This document shows, one piece after another, positions 20,466 to 31,494 of a DNA stretch of 64,000 nt. Within the stretch, counting starts at the first letter, position 1. Each line of letters begins with the position of its first letter. The notes beneath the pieces are model-generated. The model did not search any database and was not told where the DNA came from. It saw nothing but the letters and a program-made list of their open reading frames with translations. The stretch lies in assembly GCA_030789695.1 (NCBI GenBank), contig CM061142.1:143501637-143565636 (forward strand), given 5' to 3'. Position numbers and translations under genes: made by a program. Source of the stretch: Scilla litardierei (Eukaryota > Streptophyta > Magnoliopsida > Asparagales > Asparagaceae).

Positions 20466-20739
20466 GCCCACGAGAGGGTGTCCTAGTGGTAAGTCATTCC
20501 GCTCCAAAGCCAAGGGGTGCGGGGTTCGAGGCCTATGGCCGCCGTGACTTGGTAATTATTGTGGAATTTGTTGTGAAATTATTTACCCTGGGGCTACATC
20601 TCCCCTCTCGGACTAACCCGGGGGCCGTTGGGGGCACGGCGGTCACCCCCCAGTTTGCATAGTCTCGACCGGGCTCTCGCCTTACCCTCCTTAAAAAAAG
20701 CCGAAGGCAGGGGGAGGGGGTTAGGGATTTTTCTGGGTA
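20466..20739 (+). mobile_element. tRNA-derived SINE (about 274 bp)
   Basis: An internal RNA polymerase III promoter is readable: box A-like GTCCTAGTGGTAAG (20480-20493) and box B-like GGTTCGAGGCC (20523-20533), 29 bp apart, in tRNA-like context. The body is GC-rich, unlike its surroundings. Both sides carry a TA run followed by TCAGTTT (ending at 20465 and 20765), which reads as a long target-site duplication. The duplicated TA runs differ in length, as expected of a microsatellite. The family cannot be named without a library. Confidence 0.8.
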
Positions 20740-20765
20740 ATATATATATATATATATATCAGTTT

Positions 20766-22763
20766 ATATTCATCGAGCTCATACTTCAAAAAAAATCCTT
20801 GTATAAATCTATTTACAATTGCAACCCAATCACTACCCCACCCTACTCATTATTTTCTTCATCTAAAACTTTTTTTCTGTGGTTTAAAATTTTATCGTAT
20901 GCTCGCTATTTCTACCTATTGTTATAAGAATATATATATGATATCATATTTTACACTTATCTTTCTTTCACATATTTAATTATTTAGAGCAATATTTTCG
21001 TCCCACCCAACCATCTATCTCCTTATCCTCGCCTTATCTGAACTCGTTCTTTCCGATCATTTCTTCGTTACGATTTTGGTTTCGGTTTCCTTTCTATTGT
21101 TTAGCCATTAGTGCCTGTTGTTGCCTGTGTCAACTCTAGTTTAGTAGTGGGCCCATTGGTTTTTGTGATGTCGTGGTGGTGCATGTATATAGGTAGACTA
21201 TGTGGACCTGTATGAGTGTGCAACCCTTAGGATATTAATGATTGTCCCTTGTATTATGTATGTATACTAAGTGTTATTTGTGATATATGTATGAAGTTGT
21301 ATGAATGATGGTATTTATATGTGAGGATAGTTATACCACTATAGGGACGTCTGTGAATATTAGATTTAGTGTCGGAATATCTACTAGTGGAGTATGTGGT
21401 TTGAAGATACTTGTAAATGTTAAAAATAGTATACTAGTAAGTCATGTGCTTGTTAGGTGTAACGATAATAGGTGTGCTTATAGTTAAGTGTGTATGCCTA
21501 TTATATGATCTATATGTTAGTACGTGTGAGCGTGTGCTCGTACGTAGATATGTATGTGCTTAGCCTTGAGTAGATATGTGCTTACTATATGAATATGTGT
21601 GATATACGTATGGTAATAGGGTTATAATTTTGTTTGGTATTGATTGCCTTTACGAGATATTGTGCGTGTGCGTGTATACCATGAGGTATACAGGATTAAT
21701 GTATGTCTTAACTATGTATGGATAAGTATATGTATTAGTATACTAATTATATTTTAATTGCTATGGTGTGAATATATATTATATGTATGTGGCTATACGA
21801 TGCATGCATATATAGGATAGTATATTTGATTATATACGTGTGTTGATTATGGTATGTTTGTGGTTACGTTGGTAGTTATATATATATTGGAGTGGTGTTG
21901 GTATAAGTATAAATATTGTGGTATGTATATAAAGTATTCTGATATGGGTTTCGAGTCTCACTCATTCTTGAGTGGGTATACTCTAAGTATATGGTCATTT
22001 TTGTCTGTAGTTGATGTATAGTGCTATGAAGATAGTGATGAATGATGTGTGTATAGTGATAGGTTTGGTTGTGATGCTTACGTTACGCACAAGATTGTGG
22101 GTGGCTATACCATTATATGGTTATAGGTGTTGGTCTTGTAGTATAGTTATTTACTAAGGTTTTACATGGTTGAATGTATATCTGTTAACTAAACTTGGTG
22201 TGTTGAATGTGCTAAGTATATAGTGGTGTGAGTGGTATGTTTGAATGGTATATTAGCGTGTGTGGGCGTGCACCATGCACGGGTAAGTATGTGCTTTGTT
22301 GTAGGTATTTGTGACTATGGTATGTGCGGTGTGACTTGAATATAGTTATAGGATTGTATGTGATGTGAATATATGGTGAAGTATCTGTGTGCATTTGAAT
22401 AACTATATATTTGTGAATTTATAGTAGTGGTGTATGTATATTAGATATAGCGAACGTGATTTAATATTGTATGGTATGATTAACTTGTGTTAATATGTTG
22501 GTGTTGGATGTACACTAGGAGATAGAGTGAGTAGTACATCCATAGTTGTTTTGTACATAGGTAGTTATATATACGTGAAGTACTACGATTGTATTTGCTG
22601 GTGTGAACTATTTTATGTAGGTATGCGTACCTTGATTATGTGATAAGTGAGTGATAGTTATATATGAATGATTGAAGTACGTGTATGAATCTGACTGTCA
22701 ATGATAAGTATAAGTATAGAATGTGCCTATATACATACCTGGTTATAGTATTAATGTTTGAAT
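20766..22763 (+). other. AT- and TG-rich intergenic sequence, no genes seen
   Basis: From about 21160 to 22760 the plus strand is dominated by GTATGTATAT-like, purine-pyrimidine alternating sequence with no coding frame of note. It could be degenerate internal sequence of the T2 element; nothing recognisable supports that. It ends where the Sirevirus-like LTR S0 begins. Confidence 0.4.
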
Positions 22764-23159
22764 TGTTGAGTATTGGACTTCTCCCTACTTGGTGTTAATG
22801 ATGAGCAAACATAAATACTTGTGACCAATCCCCTATTTTGCAGTTGATCCATTGCCTAAGCTAATTATAAAGATCTACTAGAAATGGATCACTCACAAAC
22901 TTCATTAAAGGCAAATGACATGAATTGGATGATCGTATATGATGATTGAATTTTCGTGAAGACTTCAAGCTCATACGATGGAAAGAAGAGATTATTCGTT
23001 AATGTAATTTTTCTTTTATCTCTTCTAGTATGTTGCTTAGAAGTAGAACTTTAATGGAGCACTCACACGCATCTACATTCAGTCATAGGACATCATTAGA
23101 TCAATTGTCATTTGATCAAAATTCAATTCTTTATTGATTGTGCTAGGATTATTTAAAAA

Positions 23160-23810
23160 AGCCGACTGCTGAACAGTTTACAGTCACATGTCTCAAAAAC
23201 AGTCGATTGTGTTTTGTTCTACAGTTGCCTGTTATGCACAGACTATTACAATATAGTTTTGGGTCTTCTCTGATTATTTCGTACAGGCTACTGATGAACG
23301 ATTCACATGCGCCTGTCCTAGTGACTGTCGACTGTGTTTTGTAAATTAGTCACATGTCTATTCTTGCCCAAACTCTGTTTGATCTGACTTTTACGGAGTC
23401 GACTAATGCTGTATATACAGTTGACTGTCTCTTGGATCAGTCGACTGCCTATGCTGCAACAGTCTTCTGTCTGTGAGTCATTTCTTTGACTCAGCTCTCT
23501 GGAAATTTCTCAGGCTTTTGACAATCGTCTGTTTAAGGATTCACAGTCGCCTGTTCTGATTAACAGTCGACTGTATTCCTTGCATAAGTCGTCTGTCCTG
23601 TTAATTGTGAGATTTCCAGTATTTGTCTAACTTACCCATCTCTCGGCCAGTCGCCTGTCGAAGAAATTACAGTCGCCTGTTGGTTTAACAGTCGACTGTC
23701 TTTGCTTCATCAGTCGACTGTCCACGTGGTAAGTTACCGTTATGAATTCTCACCTACCCTTGCTGACTGTGCAACAGTGGACTGTGGATTGTTCATCAGT
23801 TGACTGTCGC
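23160..23810 (+). repeat. Palindrome array in S0 U3 (core CAGTCGACTG)
   Basis: More than a dozen copies of CAGTCGACTG and variants (CAGTCGCCTG, CAGTTGACTG, CAGTCGATTG), irregularly spaced and often close to TTTGTTCT-like or TTTGCTTC-like sequence. The position relative to the LTR start and TATA box is the same as that of the GACCGACTAG array in S1. Confidence 0.8.
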
Positions 23811-23892
23811 GAGTTCAGATTCTATCCGTTGAGATTTTTATCACGGATTCCAGTTGGGTTTTTGCCTAAACTGTTTTATGGATTTGAGAAAA

Positions 23893-23902
23893 CTATAAAT
23901 AG
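23893..23902 (+). promoter_or_regulatory. TATA-like box of S0 LTR
   Basis: CTATAAATAG, about 80 bp after the end of the palindrome array. Confidence 0.65.
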
Positions 23903-24206
23903 AGCTTTTACTATTCCATTGGAAGGTTACTCATTCATTGCAAAATATCTCAAGCTTTCATTTCCAAAGATCAAAGCTCTCAAATCCAAAGCCCTAAGTA
24001 TTTCCAAATCTTGTTCTCTTGCTCTCCAACCTAGAACCAAAGAGTAATCATCTAGGCAATTGGAGCAGTCAAGAGAAAGGGCTTCTCCTCTCTTCCAAGA
24101 GAGTTCTTCAACACACATCACACTCCTTCTTCAAGTTCTACTTGAAGGCATAGGTGATTGTAAGTGTTGTTTTCATTATTTCGTAACATTCGTTATTTGA
24201 GTTGTG

Positions 24207-24338
24207 CTCTCGGTTGTGAGAGTGGTTTTGCTTGCTCCCTGGTTGTGGGAGTCAAGGACATCGATTGTATTCGATTGCACTTGTAGGGTTGCTACAAGTG
24301 GGCTTTAAGGAAACCTCAAGTTAGGGTTCTAACTTGAG
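24207..24338 (+). other. GGTT-loop hairpin chain in S0 R/U5
   Basis: Four hairpins in order. CTCTC/GAGAG (24207-24211, 24218-24222) with loop GGTTGT. CTCCC/GGGAG (24235-24239, 24247-24251) with loop TGGTTGT, extended by CTTG/CAAG outside a bulge. CACTTGTAG/CTACAAGTG (24278-24286, 24292-24300) with loop GGTTG. CTCAAGTTAG/CTAACTTGAG (24315-24324, 24329-24338) with loop GGTT. A further one, CAAGTC/GACTTG, follows near 24384. The S1 LTRs have the same hairpins in the same order with different stems. Confidence 0.85.
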
Positions 24339-24814
24339 TATCCGGTGGTATCCAGGTGGTAGGGACGTATGATTGCCGGGAACAAGTCGGGAGTTGACTT
24401 GGGTAATCCGAACCCTTGAAACATCTCTGCGTTTGCGTGTGTTTCATTTTGGGTTGTTTTTCTATTCCGCACTATTTGTTGGATTGCAAATTATTTGGCG
24501 TAAATTCCTTTTAAATTTTCCTAAACACTATTCAACCCCCGCTTCTAGTGTTTTCCCCATAGACGGGGTGACGTGCGTTTATATTTCATATATTCACGCA
24601 TGTCTTCTTTTGTGTTTTCCGCTGTTTTCCGCCGTCTTGTATTCGTTTTCTCGTGTTTTCTTGTTTTCTTTCACTTTTCCGTGTTTTTGTATATTTGCTG
24701 GAGTTTACCGTCGTAGGGGACATATAACGATGATATCGTGAGTCCCCGGAGCAACGGGAGGAGTCACGCGTGATCCAGGGGGTCAAACGACGAAGATAGC
24801 ATTTTTGAGCCCCT

Positions 24815-25190
24815 CACCCGACCGGTTAGTCACTTCTAACCGATCGGGTGATGCACGCGTGCACCACCCGGACACAAGCTGAAGAGGGCGGAAAGTCAAC
24901 CGGTCGGTTCAGAGGCCGATTCACAACGCCCCAACTCTCTGGAATTTGATGCTGAATGCCAACCGATCGGGTGACCTTCACCTGATCGGTTCACCTGTAG
25001 CCAATTCTCCAAAACCAAGACACGGAGAGCTCAACCGACCGGTTCACCCGACGGCACGAAGATCCAACCGATCAGCTTCAACCCTCAACCGACCGTGGCA
25101 TATGACCGGGTGAAGTCCCGTGCTGAACTGCCGAAGAAACGAAACAGGTCACCTGATCGGTTGACTTATCAACCGATCGGGTGATATCGT
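24815..25190 (+). repeat. Palindrome array in B1 U3 (core ACCGATCGGT)
   Basis: About eleven copies of ACCGATCGGGTG, CACCTGATCGGT, AACCGACCGGTT and similar, all variants of a 10-bp palindrome. The array ends close to the TATA-like box. B2 carries the same array on the minus strand. Confidence 0.85.
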
Positions 25191-25192
25191 AT

Positions 25193-25204
25193 TCTATATA
25201 TAGG
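25193..25204 (+). promoter_or_regulatory. TATA-like box of B1 LTR
   Basis: TCTATATATAGG directly after the last palindrome copy. Confidence 0.65.
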
Positions 25205-26174
25205 ACCCCTAGGTTTTCCAGAAACTGGAGTTGTTATTTTTTACAGTTTTTTCTCTCTCTTGACGGTTGTAATTTTTCAGATATTTGTAAGTTTTTTGAT
25301 CTTTACCAAACTTTAATATAGTGTTATTAGCATTGCTCTTACTGCTTTTCAATCACTTGATCATGTTTTTAACGGACGATTTTGGTTTAGATCGCTTTTT
25401 AGTACATATGTGTGAGTAGTTCCCAAATCTGGGATTTTGGTGGAAACCCCTTCGTGGATTCTCCCCAATGCGTCCATAGGACTAGGAAATCGATATAGAT
25501 TAGGAATCTACCGGTTACGCGTGGCGTTTTATTGTCATCGGCGGGAAAAAGACCGCCTTTGACCGTTGGGCCAAGGGGGAATAAACTTGGCGGTTGATCC
25601 CCTAGCCATAGCTCACTCCCTTAGCGTAGACGTCGAATCCTAGCGTGGGGGAGCGGCAGGACGAGACGGTGGGAGTTATCGTTGCGATCTAAGTGCTCCC
25701 AGAGTCGGTCAGTGTTAATGGACATGGGAATGCCCACTGACCGAACCCGGGAAGTCCGGCGTATCATCCTGGGCACCGACCGGAATATCGGGCCCATGGG
25801 ACGCTGGTACAACTCTTAGAGGCAACGTCTCACCATTAGACCCTAATTCCGATCGCTATCCTACCCATAGGCCGTATCGGCGAGAATCGCACGATAGGGT
25901 GGAAACCGAAGTCCCGGGTTTTCACTTCATATTGTTTATCCCTTGCATTCCATTTTCCGTGACAACCCATCATCCGATTCGGGCTAGCTTGCCCATGGGG
26001 TGAATCCTATCCTTCTTGACACAAGCACAACCACGCCTCCATGAGTTCGACCCCCAAGCCATACTACAACACCGTGTGCTTGCGTTTATAAATATTTAAA
26101 TCTCACTCCCCCAATTATATATTGCACACATCTGACGCGCAAAACACGGGGGGGGGGGGGGCGTCAAGCTTTAT

Positions 26175-26192
26175 GGCACCGTTATCGGGGAG
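26175..26192 (+). promoter_or_regulatory. B1 primer binding site (tRNA-Asp type, mutated)
   Basis: TGGCACCGTTATCGGGGA differs at two positions from the A2 site TGGCGCCGTTGCCGGGGA, the complement of a plant Asp-tRNA 3' end as I recall it. It starts about 8 bp after the LTR. Confidence 0.75.
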
Positions 26193-26408
26193 GCAACGTG
26201 CTTGTTATTTTAGGATTTCGTGAACCCTTGAGTCGAGCTCTTATTCCCATCTCGCGATAATTTTCGCATTCTACACTTTTTTATTTTACTTGTACATATT
26301 GTAAATATTAGTTGTATAGAATTGATTTACTGAGTCGTCGTGCTGCCTTCGCTACTCCTCGCCTCCCGTTACGCGACCCATGCTTTTGACGTGTTTGCTA
26401 TCTGTGCA

Positions 26409-26410
<2 letters not shown>

Positions 26411-26471
<61 letters not shown>

Positions 26472-26472
26472 T
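26411..26472. repeat. CT microsatellite in B1 leader
   Basis: An almost perfect (CT)n run of about 60 bp. It produces Leu-Ser runs in translation that are not evidence of a protein. Confidence 0.9.
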
Positions 26473-26501
26473 CTTATAGGTTTTCTGCTCGAACGACGAG
26501 G

Positions 26502-27149
26502 ATGATGTGTGCCGTTTCATGGGATATCTGGGATCATTCGCACCACATCCACTGTTTGGCACAAAGTTTGACAGAACCCCTAAATGCTTCGAATATACTG
26601 TCCCTTCAGACTGCCGCTGTGGAAAATCAGAGGAGGTATCATGATATGCAGCAGCATCCAGTCACGACAACTCTCCTTCCTCCTGATGAAGTGGCGTATA
26701 TTGACATGCCCGGTTCCGCGTTCGATGGGGAAGAATTGTTCACGGAGTTTTGTCAGGAGAACTATCAGGTAGAGTCTGTCGGTTATGTTGGACAGGAACC
26801 GATCTATTCTATGCAGACTTCTATCGAGCATCCCGGATCTTGGGACAATGAGGAAGCTTGAAGCAGTGGTGGAGAACCATCGACTGTGGAAACCTGTTTT
26901 CACGTCGAAGCCTTCTTCCCGAATAATTATTATGAGCTTGAGAAAGACCCAGTGCCTTCCTTTGCAATCCCCACGATACCTTGCAGGGCTTTGCCATGCA
27001 GAACCATGGCTGGGAGTGAAGTTCCAGATGATGGCTTTCAAGAGATCCACGAAGAAGTCCTTTCACGAGAGGATGCTCAGCTTGAGAAATATGCGTCGGG
27101 ACCTCATGAAGTTGAAATGAAAGAGTTTCCCCCCGGGACTAAAGTATGA
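26502..27149 (+). pseudogene. B1 frame upstream of reverse transcriptase, function unknown
   Basis: A frame opens at ATG 26502, is broken by TGA at 26859-26861 and continues in the same frame to about 27127, where a C run causes a shift relative to the reverse transcriptase frame. The product would be acidic, with no motif I recognise (contains ENYQVESVGYVGQEP and PNNYYELEKDPVP). The last block, VEMKEFPPG, resembles the leader of Athila-type reverse transcriptase. In a normal element gag and protease would lie here, and neither is visible. This could be a remnant of a polyprotein linker or an accessory frame. Confidence 0.5.
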
Positions 27150-28437
27150 ATATTTGGGGAAGGGCTCGACCCTGCCGGTGATAGTGAACTCCTCGCTGCC
27201 TGAAGACCAGATGACCAAACTTCTTGGTGTTTTAAAAAGGTTTAAGAGTGTCTTCGGGTATGCAATTGAAGACTTGAAAGGAGTTAGCTTGGGCCTCTGC
27301 TCATATAGGATACTGCTTGAGGATGAGCAAGCCTCCTCAATTGAGCCACAGCGGAGACTCAATCCCATAATGATGGAGGTGGTCAAAAAGGAGATTGTTA
27401 GGCTTCTACATACCGGTATCATATACCCTATCTCGGACAGTCGCTGGGTTAGCCCGGTGCACGTTGTACCCAAGAAAGGAGGAATGACGGTGGTTCGCAA
27501 CGAGAAAAACGAGCTCATACCCACGAGGACCGTCACTGGGTACCGGATGTGCATTGACTATAGGAAGCTGAACAAGGCCACAAGGAAGGATCACTACCCT
27601 CTCCCTTTCATTGACCAGATGCTCGAGAGGCTGGCGAAGCACAACTACTTCTGTTTCATAGACGGGTACTCCGGATTCCTTCAAATCCCTATCCATAATG
27701 ATGACCAGGAGAAGACTACCTTTATATGCCCATTTGGGACTTATGCATACCGAAGGATGCCGTTTGGGCTTTGCAACGCCCCAGCTACATTCCAAAGGCT
27801 AATGTCCGCAATTTTCTCCGACTACTCCCAGGATATCATGGAGGTTTTCATGGACGATTTCTCCGTCTATGGAACTGAGTTCGACTCGTGGCTCAGCAAT
27901 CTAACTAAAGTCCTGGAGAGATGTCAAGACAAGGGACTGGTACTGAACTGGGAGAAATGCCATTTCATGGTCCAAGAAGGAGTTGTGCTGGGACACGTCA
28001 TTTCTTCGAGGGGAATTGAGGTTGATAAAGCAAAAGTTGAGGTGATTGAAAAGCTTCCGCCACCGCTCAGTCTTCGAGGAGTCCGTGGGTTTTTAGGGCA
28101 TGCGGGATTTTATCGTCGCTTCATAAAAGACTTCTCCAAGATTTCAAGGCCGCTGACCCAACTCCTCGTGAAGGATACGCCTTTCATCTTCAACGAGGAG
28201 TGCATGGAAGACTTCCGCCTTCTGAAGCAAGCCTTGATTTTTGCACCCGTAATTCAGCCTTCGGACTGGAATCTACCCTTCGAGCTAATGTGCGACGCTA
28301 GTGATTACGTGGTTGGAGCCGTTTTGGGGCAGAGGAAAGATAAAAACATGCATGTCATATATTATACGAGCAAGACCCTTGACATTGCCCAAAGAAATTA
28401 CACAACCATAGAAAAGGAATTGCTAGCAGTCATCTAC
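27133..28437 (+). pseudogene. B1 reverse transcriptase / RNase H, Athila-like, truncated
   Basis: A continuous frame starting with LKYEYLGKGSTLPVI. It has the expected order of gypsy reverse transcriptase blocks: PQRRLNP, VSPVHVVPKKGG, YRMCIDYRKLN, LPFIDQMLERL, GYSGFLQIPI, RRMPFGLCNAPATFQR, and the catalytic FMDDFSVYG (about 27848-27874). It goes on through GHAGFYRRFIKDFSKI to the RNase H start LMCDASDYVVGAVLGQ. It stops after EKELLAVIY, where the RNase H should continue, and the integrase is gone. The enzyme would copy element RNA into DNA. The catalytic core is intact; the loss is at the 3' end. Confidence 0.9.
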
Positions 28438-30600
28438 TGAACCCTTCCTCGTCCTCGAGGAAGACGAGTGAGAGTAGGAGCTCGGAGGGAGAAAATAGAG
28501 AGAAAGAGAGAAGAATAGAACTCTAAATCCTAAATCGCCCGTACGGGCCAACAAAATCAAACACGCCACACTAAGCAATCATACGACAAAACACAACACT
28601 AAACCAAGGAATGTGAGTCCAAACAAGTGTCGTGGGCCCACGCAGTGAAGCGCGAGTGAGTGTGGTCTTGTGCTAGCAGACGGTGTCACTATCTACATTG
28701 TGTAATAAGGCTCCATATACATATACACAAAGAAAGACCCAAATATCGATTCAATTTGAAATTGCGGTGAATATTTGCTCAAGCATGCATGAGAAGAGTA
28801 TAAGAATAGAAGCATATCATGCATCGGGGATTCCACAGCTAGGGACTAGGAAATCACCACACTATAGCCTAGATAATAGCTAAAAAGTTCCTAAGCCAAG
28901 TGTTTTCGAAAACGATGGAGGTTGAGAAGGTGTGGAGTAGAACACTCGATGCAAATTCTCGCCTTCCCTTTATTCTCGGTAGATAGGAAAAATATTCACA
29001 CTGGAAAGTTTTGGGTTTTGGGTATTTGTATTTTTTTAGATTTTTGCCTATACATATTTTTTTCTTTTCTCTTTTCTTTTCCTTTTTTGGGGTTTTCTTT
29101 TCTCTCCCTTTTTTTGGATTTTTGGATATTGGGATATATACATGTGTACTCTCCCAAGTGGGAGAACGGTACACGACGAAGGGATTTGCACCAAGTAAAA
29201 TAAAAATGAAATCGGATTCTAAACACTTGGGCAAAGGAGATATTTCTCGCTAATCAGAGCATAGGCTAAATGGGTTATCCTAGTCCTTGTTTGTGGAATC
29301 CCGACACATGCGAATTGAAATATACGATATAAATATAGCATGCATATAGAAGCAGACAGTAGAAACAGATACCGTACATTGAAATCGAAGCATGGTAATC
29401 TAGGGGTCAACCAAGGATAGGTATATAAATCAAAATCACAAAATAGAAGTACACCCCTAGCTAGTCACGACAAACAACTCACACAAAAGCAAAGTGAACC
29501 CACGAAGCATGAAATGCAATGGACTTGGCTTCCTAGGGTTAGTGAATGTGCTTATCGAAGCTATGCTAAGTGTGCGTTTGATTTTCGTGGCAATTCATCA
29601 TAGGGTTCATCTCTAGGAGAAAGAGATAAATAGAAGAAAAGAAAGAAAAAGAAAAAGAAAAACACGGAGAAAAACGACTCAAATAACGAAGAAAAAGAGA
29701 CAAATGACGCACGAAGTGCGACTCCCCCAAGCTGAAACTTGCATTGCCCTCAATGCAATAATAGTTTATACGGAAGGGCAAAGAAAATGGGGGGGGTGCG
29801 CACCGACATAAAAAATGAAAAACACAAAAAACACATGAACGAAACTAAAAAATAAAGAAAAATAAACACTCAAATAAAAGATTTAAAACACGACGAAGGA
29901 CTCAAAGACACAAACACACGAAAACGACACACGAAAACATGCACACAAAAGTCGATTTCCCCCACGCTAAACATGACAATGCTAGCAAAATGATATGATC
30001 AGTGGTGATGTAGAGATATGCTAGGGGAAAAATCGGAAAAGAAAGAAATTAGAATGCAGGAGAGACGGTGCACGTTCTCCTTGGAAGAGGATGTGGGTGA
30101 AATGATAGAAGGGCACGACATGAAGGGTTATTATGATGCAAAAGAAAATCCTAGATACGCTCCCCTCGCTAATGAGAGGAGACGAGATTATTCAAATCTA
30201 AACTAGAAAGCGGTAAATTTTTACACTACTGGATTAGGATACACCTGAGCATAGGCGGATCCAAGATCTGGAGTGGGGCAGGTAGTTTCCCTAACTGCTC
30301 CTTCTGTGGCTCCGCCAGAAGCGTTGTGCCACATGTGCCAATGGACCCAAGCAATGCACCTCCAAGCATCTCACGTAGGTGTCCACCTGTAACCTACAAA
30401 GGACGAGGTGCATTAGTCCATGGCAAAAAATCTTTCCCCAAAATAAAAGTATCCCAGAGATAATCGTCAAAATAAGATGGAAAAATAGTAAAAGTGTGAC
30501 GAATACTCCCTGAGAATGGGTTGCTATCCTCTGTACTAGCGACGACCAAATCCTCGCTCTCCAGGAGAAGTGGCTCTCCAGGTGGTGATGCACCGCAGCA
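28438..30600 (-). other. B2 3' non-coding region
   Basis: No gene seen. The plus strand is A-rich with TTTTTCTTTTC-like pyrimidine runs around 29055-29115. The notable feature is at 29721-29758: the purine tract (minus strand AGCTTGGGGGAGT) preceded by a 7-bp hairpin TTGCATT/AATGCAA with loop GAGGGC. Confidence 0.6.
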
Positions 30601-30618
30601 TACCTCATGGGAAGTAGA

Positions 30619-31071
30619 TCATGTGTCCTGCGAGAGATATGGTGTGTCAAATATATATGAGTCTAAAGAAATAAGAAGTGAAAAACGAGACTCAAAAGTG
30701 GAGTGAGAGTGAGTATGAAAATCTCCCTGAATAGGGGTAATATGCTCAAGTAGATGCTCAGTCCCAGAAGAAATGGAGAGCGATGGTAGAGGTGGATGTG
30801 ACTCGGACTCCATGAAGTGGATCATCATATCCAGGCCCTCGTGCACATTCTCCTCGACGATATGTTCATGCTCCTCCATCTGCCAGATGTCCTGAATGAC
30901 ATCCTCATGGTTGACCACTGACCAAGGAGGAAGCTATGACAGAGATGGCTGTGGAGGTGGATGTGGAGCAGACCCCTCGTATGTGGTCATGGTGTCCTCG
31001 TCCTCACGCACATCCTCCTCGTCGGTATGCATAATCTCTGTAAACTCCTCAATGCTCTCATAGGACTCATA
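30619..31071 (-). pseudogene. B2 gag-like frame, second part
   Basis: The minus strand continues the frame from 51615 with acidic residues, then TAG at about 30933-30935, then continues in the same frame (VIQDIWQMEEHEHIVEENVHEG) to TGA at 30619-30621. It is rich in Glu, His and Ser. I recognise no domain. It is part of the same polypeptide as the zinc-knuckle part on the other side of S1; the stops show decay. Confidence 0.6.
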
Positions 31072-31494
31072 TGTTGAATATTGGACTCCCCGAATTTGGT
31101 TTTGGATGATGAGCAAACATAAATAATTCATGAACTAACAATTTGTGAGCGCAGTATTGGAGATCGTCGCAAAAATCATGAGAACATTCAAAGCGACATC
31201 TCAAGACTTCTCAAAGCACGTATTCATGCCTAAAGCTTCGTTAAAGCTCTTGCGCCGTTTTAGAAGTCATGAAGAATTAATCGAAGCTCTCGAAGACCAT
31301 TCTTTAAGGTTTTATTTATAGTCTTTTAGCTTCGATCTATAGAATGTTAAGCCTTGAGTATATCTTACGATTCTAACTTCATAACGCTCATATCGTAGCT
31401 CTAGGATCTTAGTACAAGTTCATTCTAACTTCCTCGAAGCGTCGCGCTTCGATTCGGACTTGTTTGTGCATGTTAGTTGGTACAAGATGAAGTA

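Larger units (their letters stand above)
22764..24568 (+). repeat. S0: Sirevirus-like LTR related to S1, 3' end cut by B1
   Basis: It starts TGTTGAGTATTGGACT and continues ATGATGAGCAAACATAAATA, the same as S1 with few changes. It ends with ACTATTCAACCCCC then TTCTAGTG, matching the last 60 bp of the S1 LTR before B1 takes over. The middle differs strongly: the palindrome array has another core (CAGTCGACTG). The R/U5 hairpin chain is kept with altered stems (24207-24338). No internal sequence remains. Confidence 0.8.
24569..26166 (+). repeat. B1 5' LTR (about 1598 bp)
   Basis: Starts TGACGTGCG and ends GGGGCGTCA, so the ends pair as TGACG/CGTCA. It holds a palindrome array (24815-25190), a TATA-like box (25193-25204) and a hairpin-rich R/U5. 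A run of 14 G precedes the end. The stretch with CGCGTGATCCAGG (24766-24778) matches B2 just where A2 inserted (54184-54198). Confidence 0.75.
24569..28437 (+). mobile_element. Element B1: Athila-like gypsy element with reverse transcriptase, truncated
   Basis: LTR 24569-26166, then a mutated Asp-type primer site, a leader with a CT microsatellite, one broken frame of unknown function, and a reverse transcriptase/RNase H frame that breaks off at 28437. No gag, protease or integrase is recognisable. Protein similarity (as remembered for the family) puts the reverse transcriptase in the Athila lineage of Ty3/gypsy. It interrupts S0 on the left and meets the 3' region of B2, in opposite orientation, on the right. 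Confidence 0.8.
28438..31071 (-). mobile_element. Element B2, 3' part (left of the S1 insertion)
   Basis: Minus-strand sequence that continues exactly from 51610 once S1 and one copy of its 5-bp duplication are removed. It holds the end of a broken frame (30619-31071) and then non-coding DNA with the hairpin and purine tract typical of A and B elements (29720-29758). A second purine tract is near 29955. At 28449-28469 lies a palindromic stretch with CTCGTCCTCGAGGAAG, which in A2 sits just before the 3' LTR. The 3' LTR of B2 itself is missing: the sequence changes to B1 at 28437. Confidence 0.75.

Noticed and set aside
20480..20533. Possible tRNA gene
   Set aside because: Only the A and B box region is tRNA-like; there is no acceptor stem pairing, and a GC-rich tail plus a target duplication mark it as a SINE.
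22212..22394. Frame of 60 codons in TG/TA-rich DNA
   Set aside because: Low-complexity composition, no domain, no context.
26340..26500. N-terminal Leu/Ser-rich signal-peptide-like extension of the B1 frame
   Set aside because: It is the translated CT microsatellite; the frame more likely starts at 26502 or has no native start.
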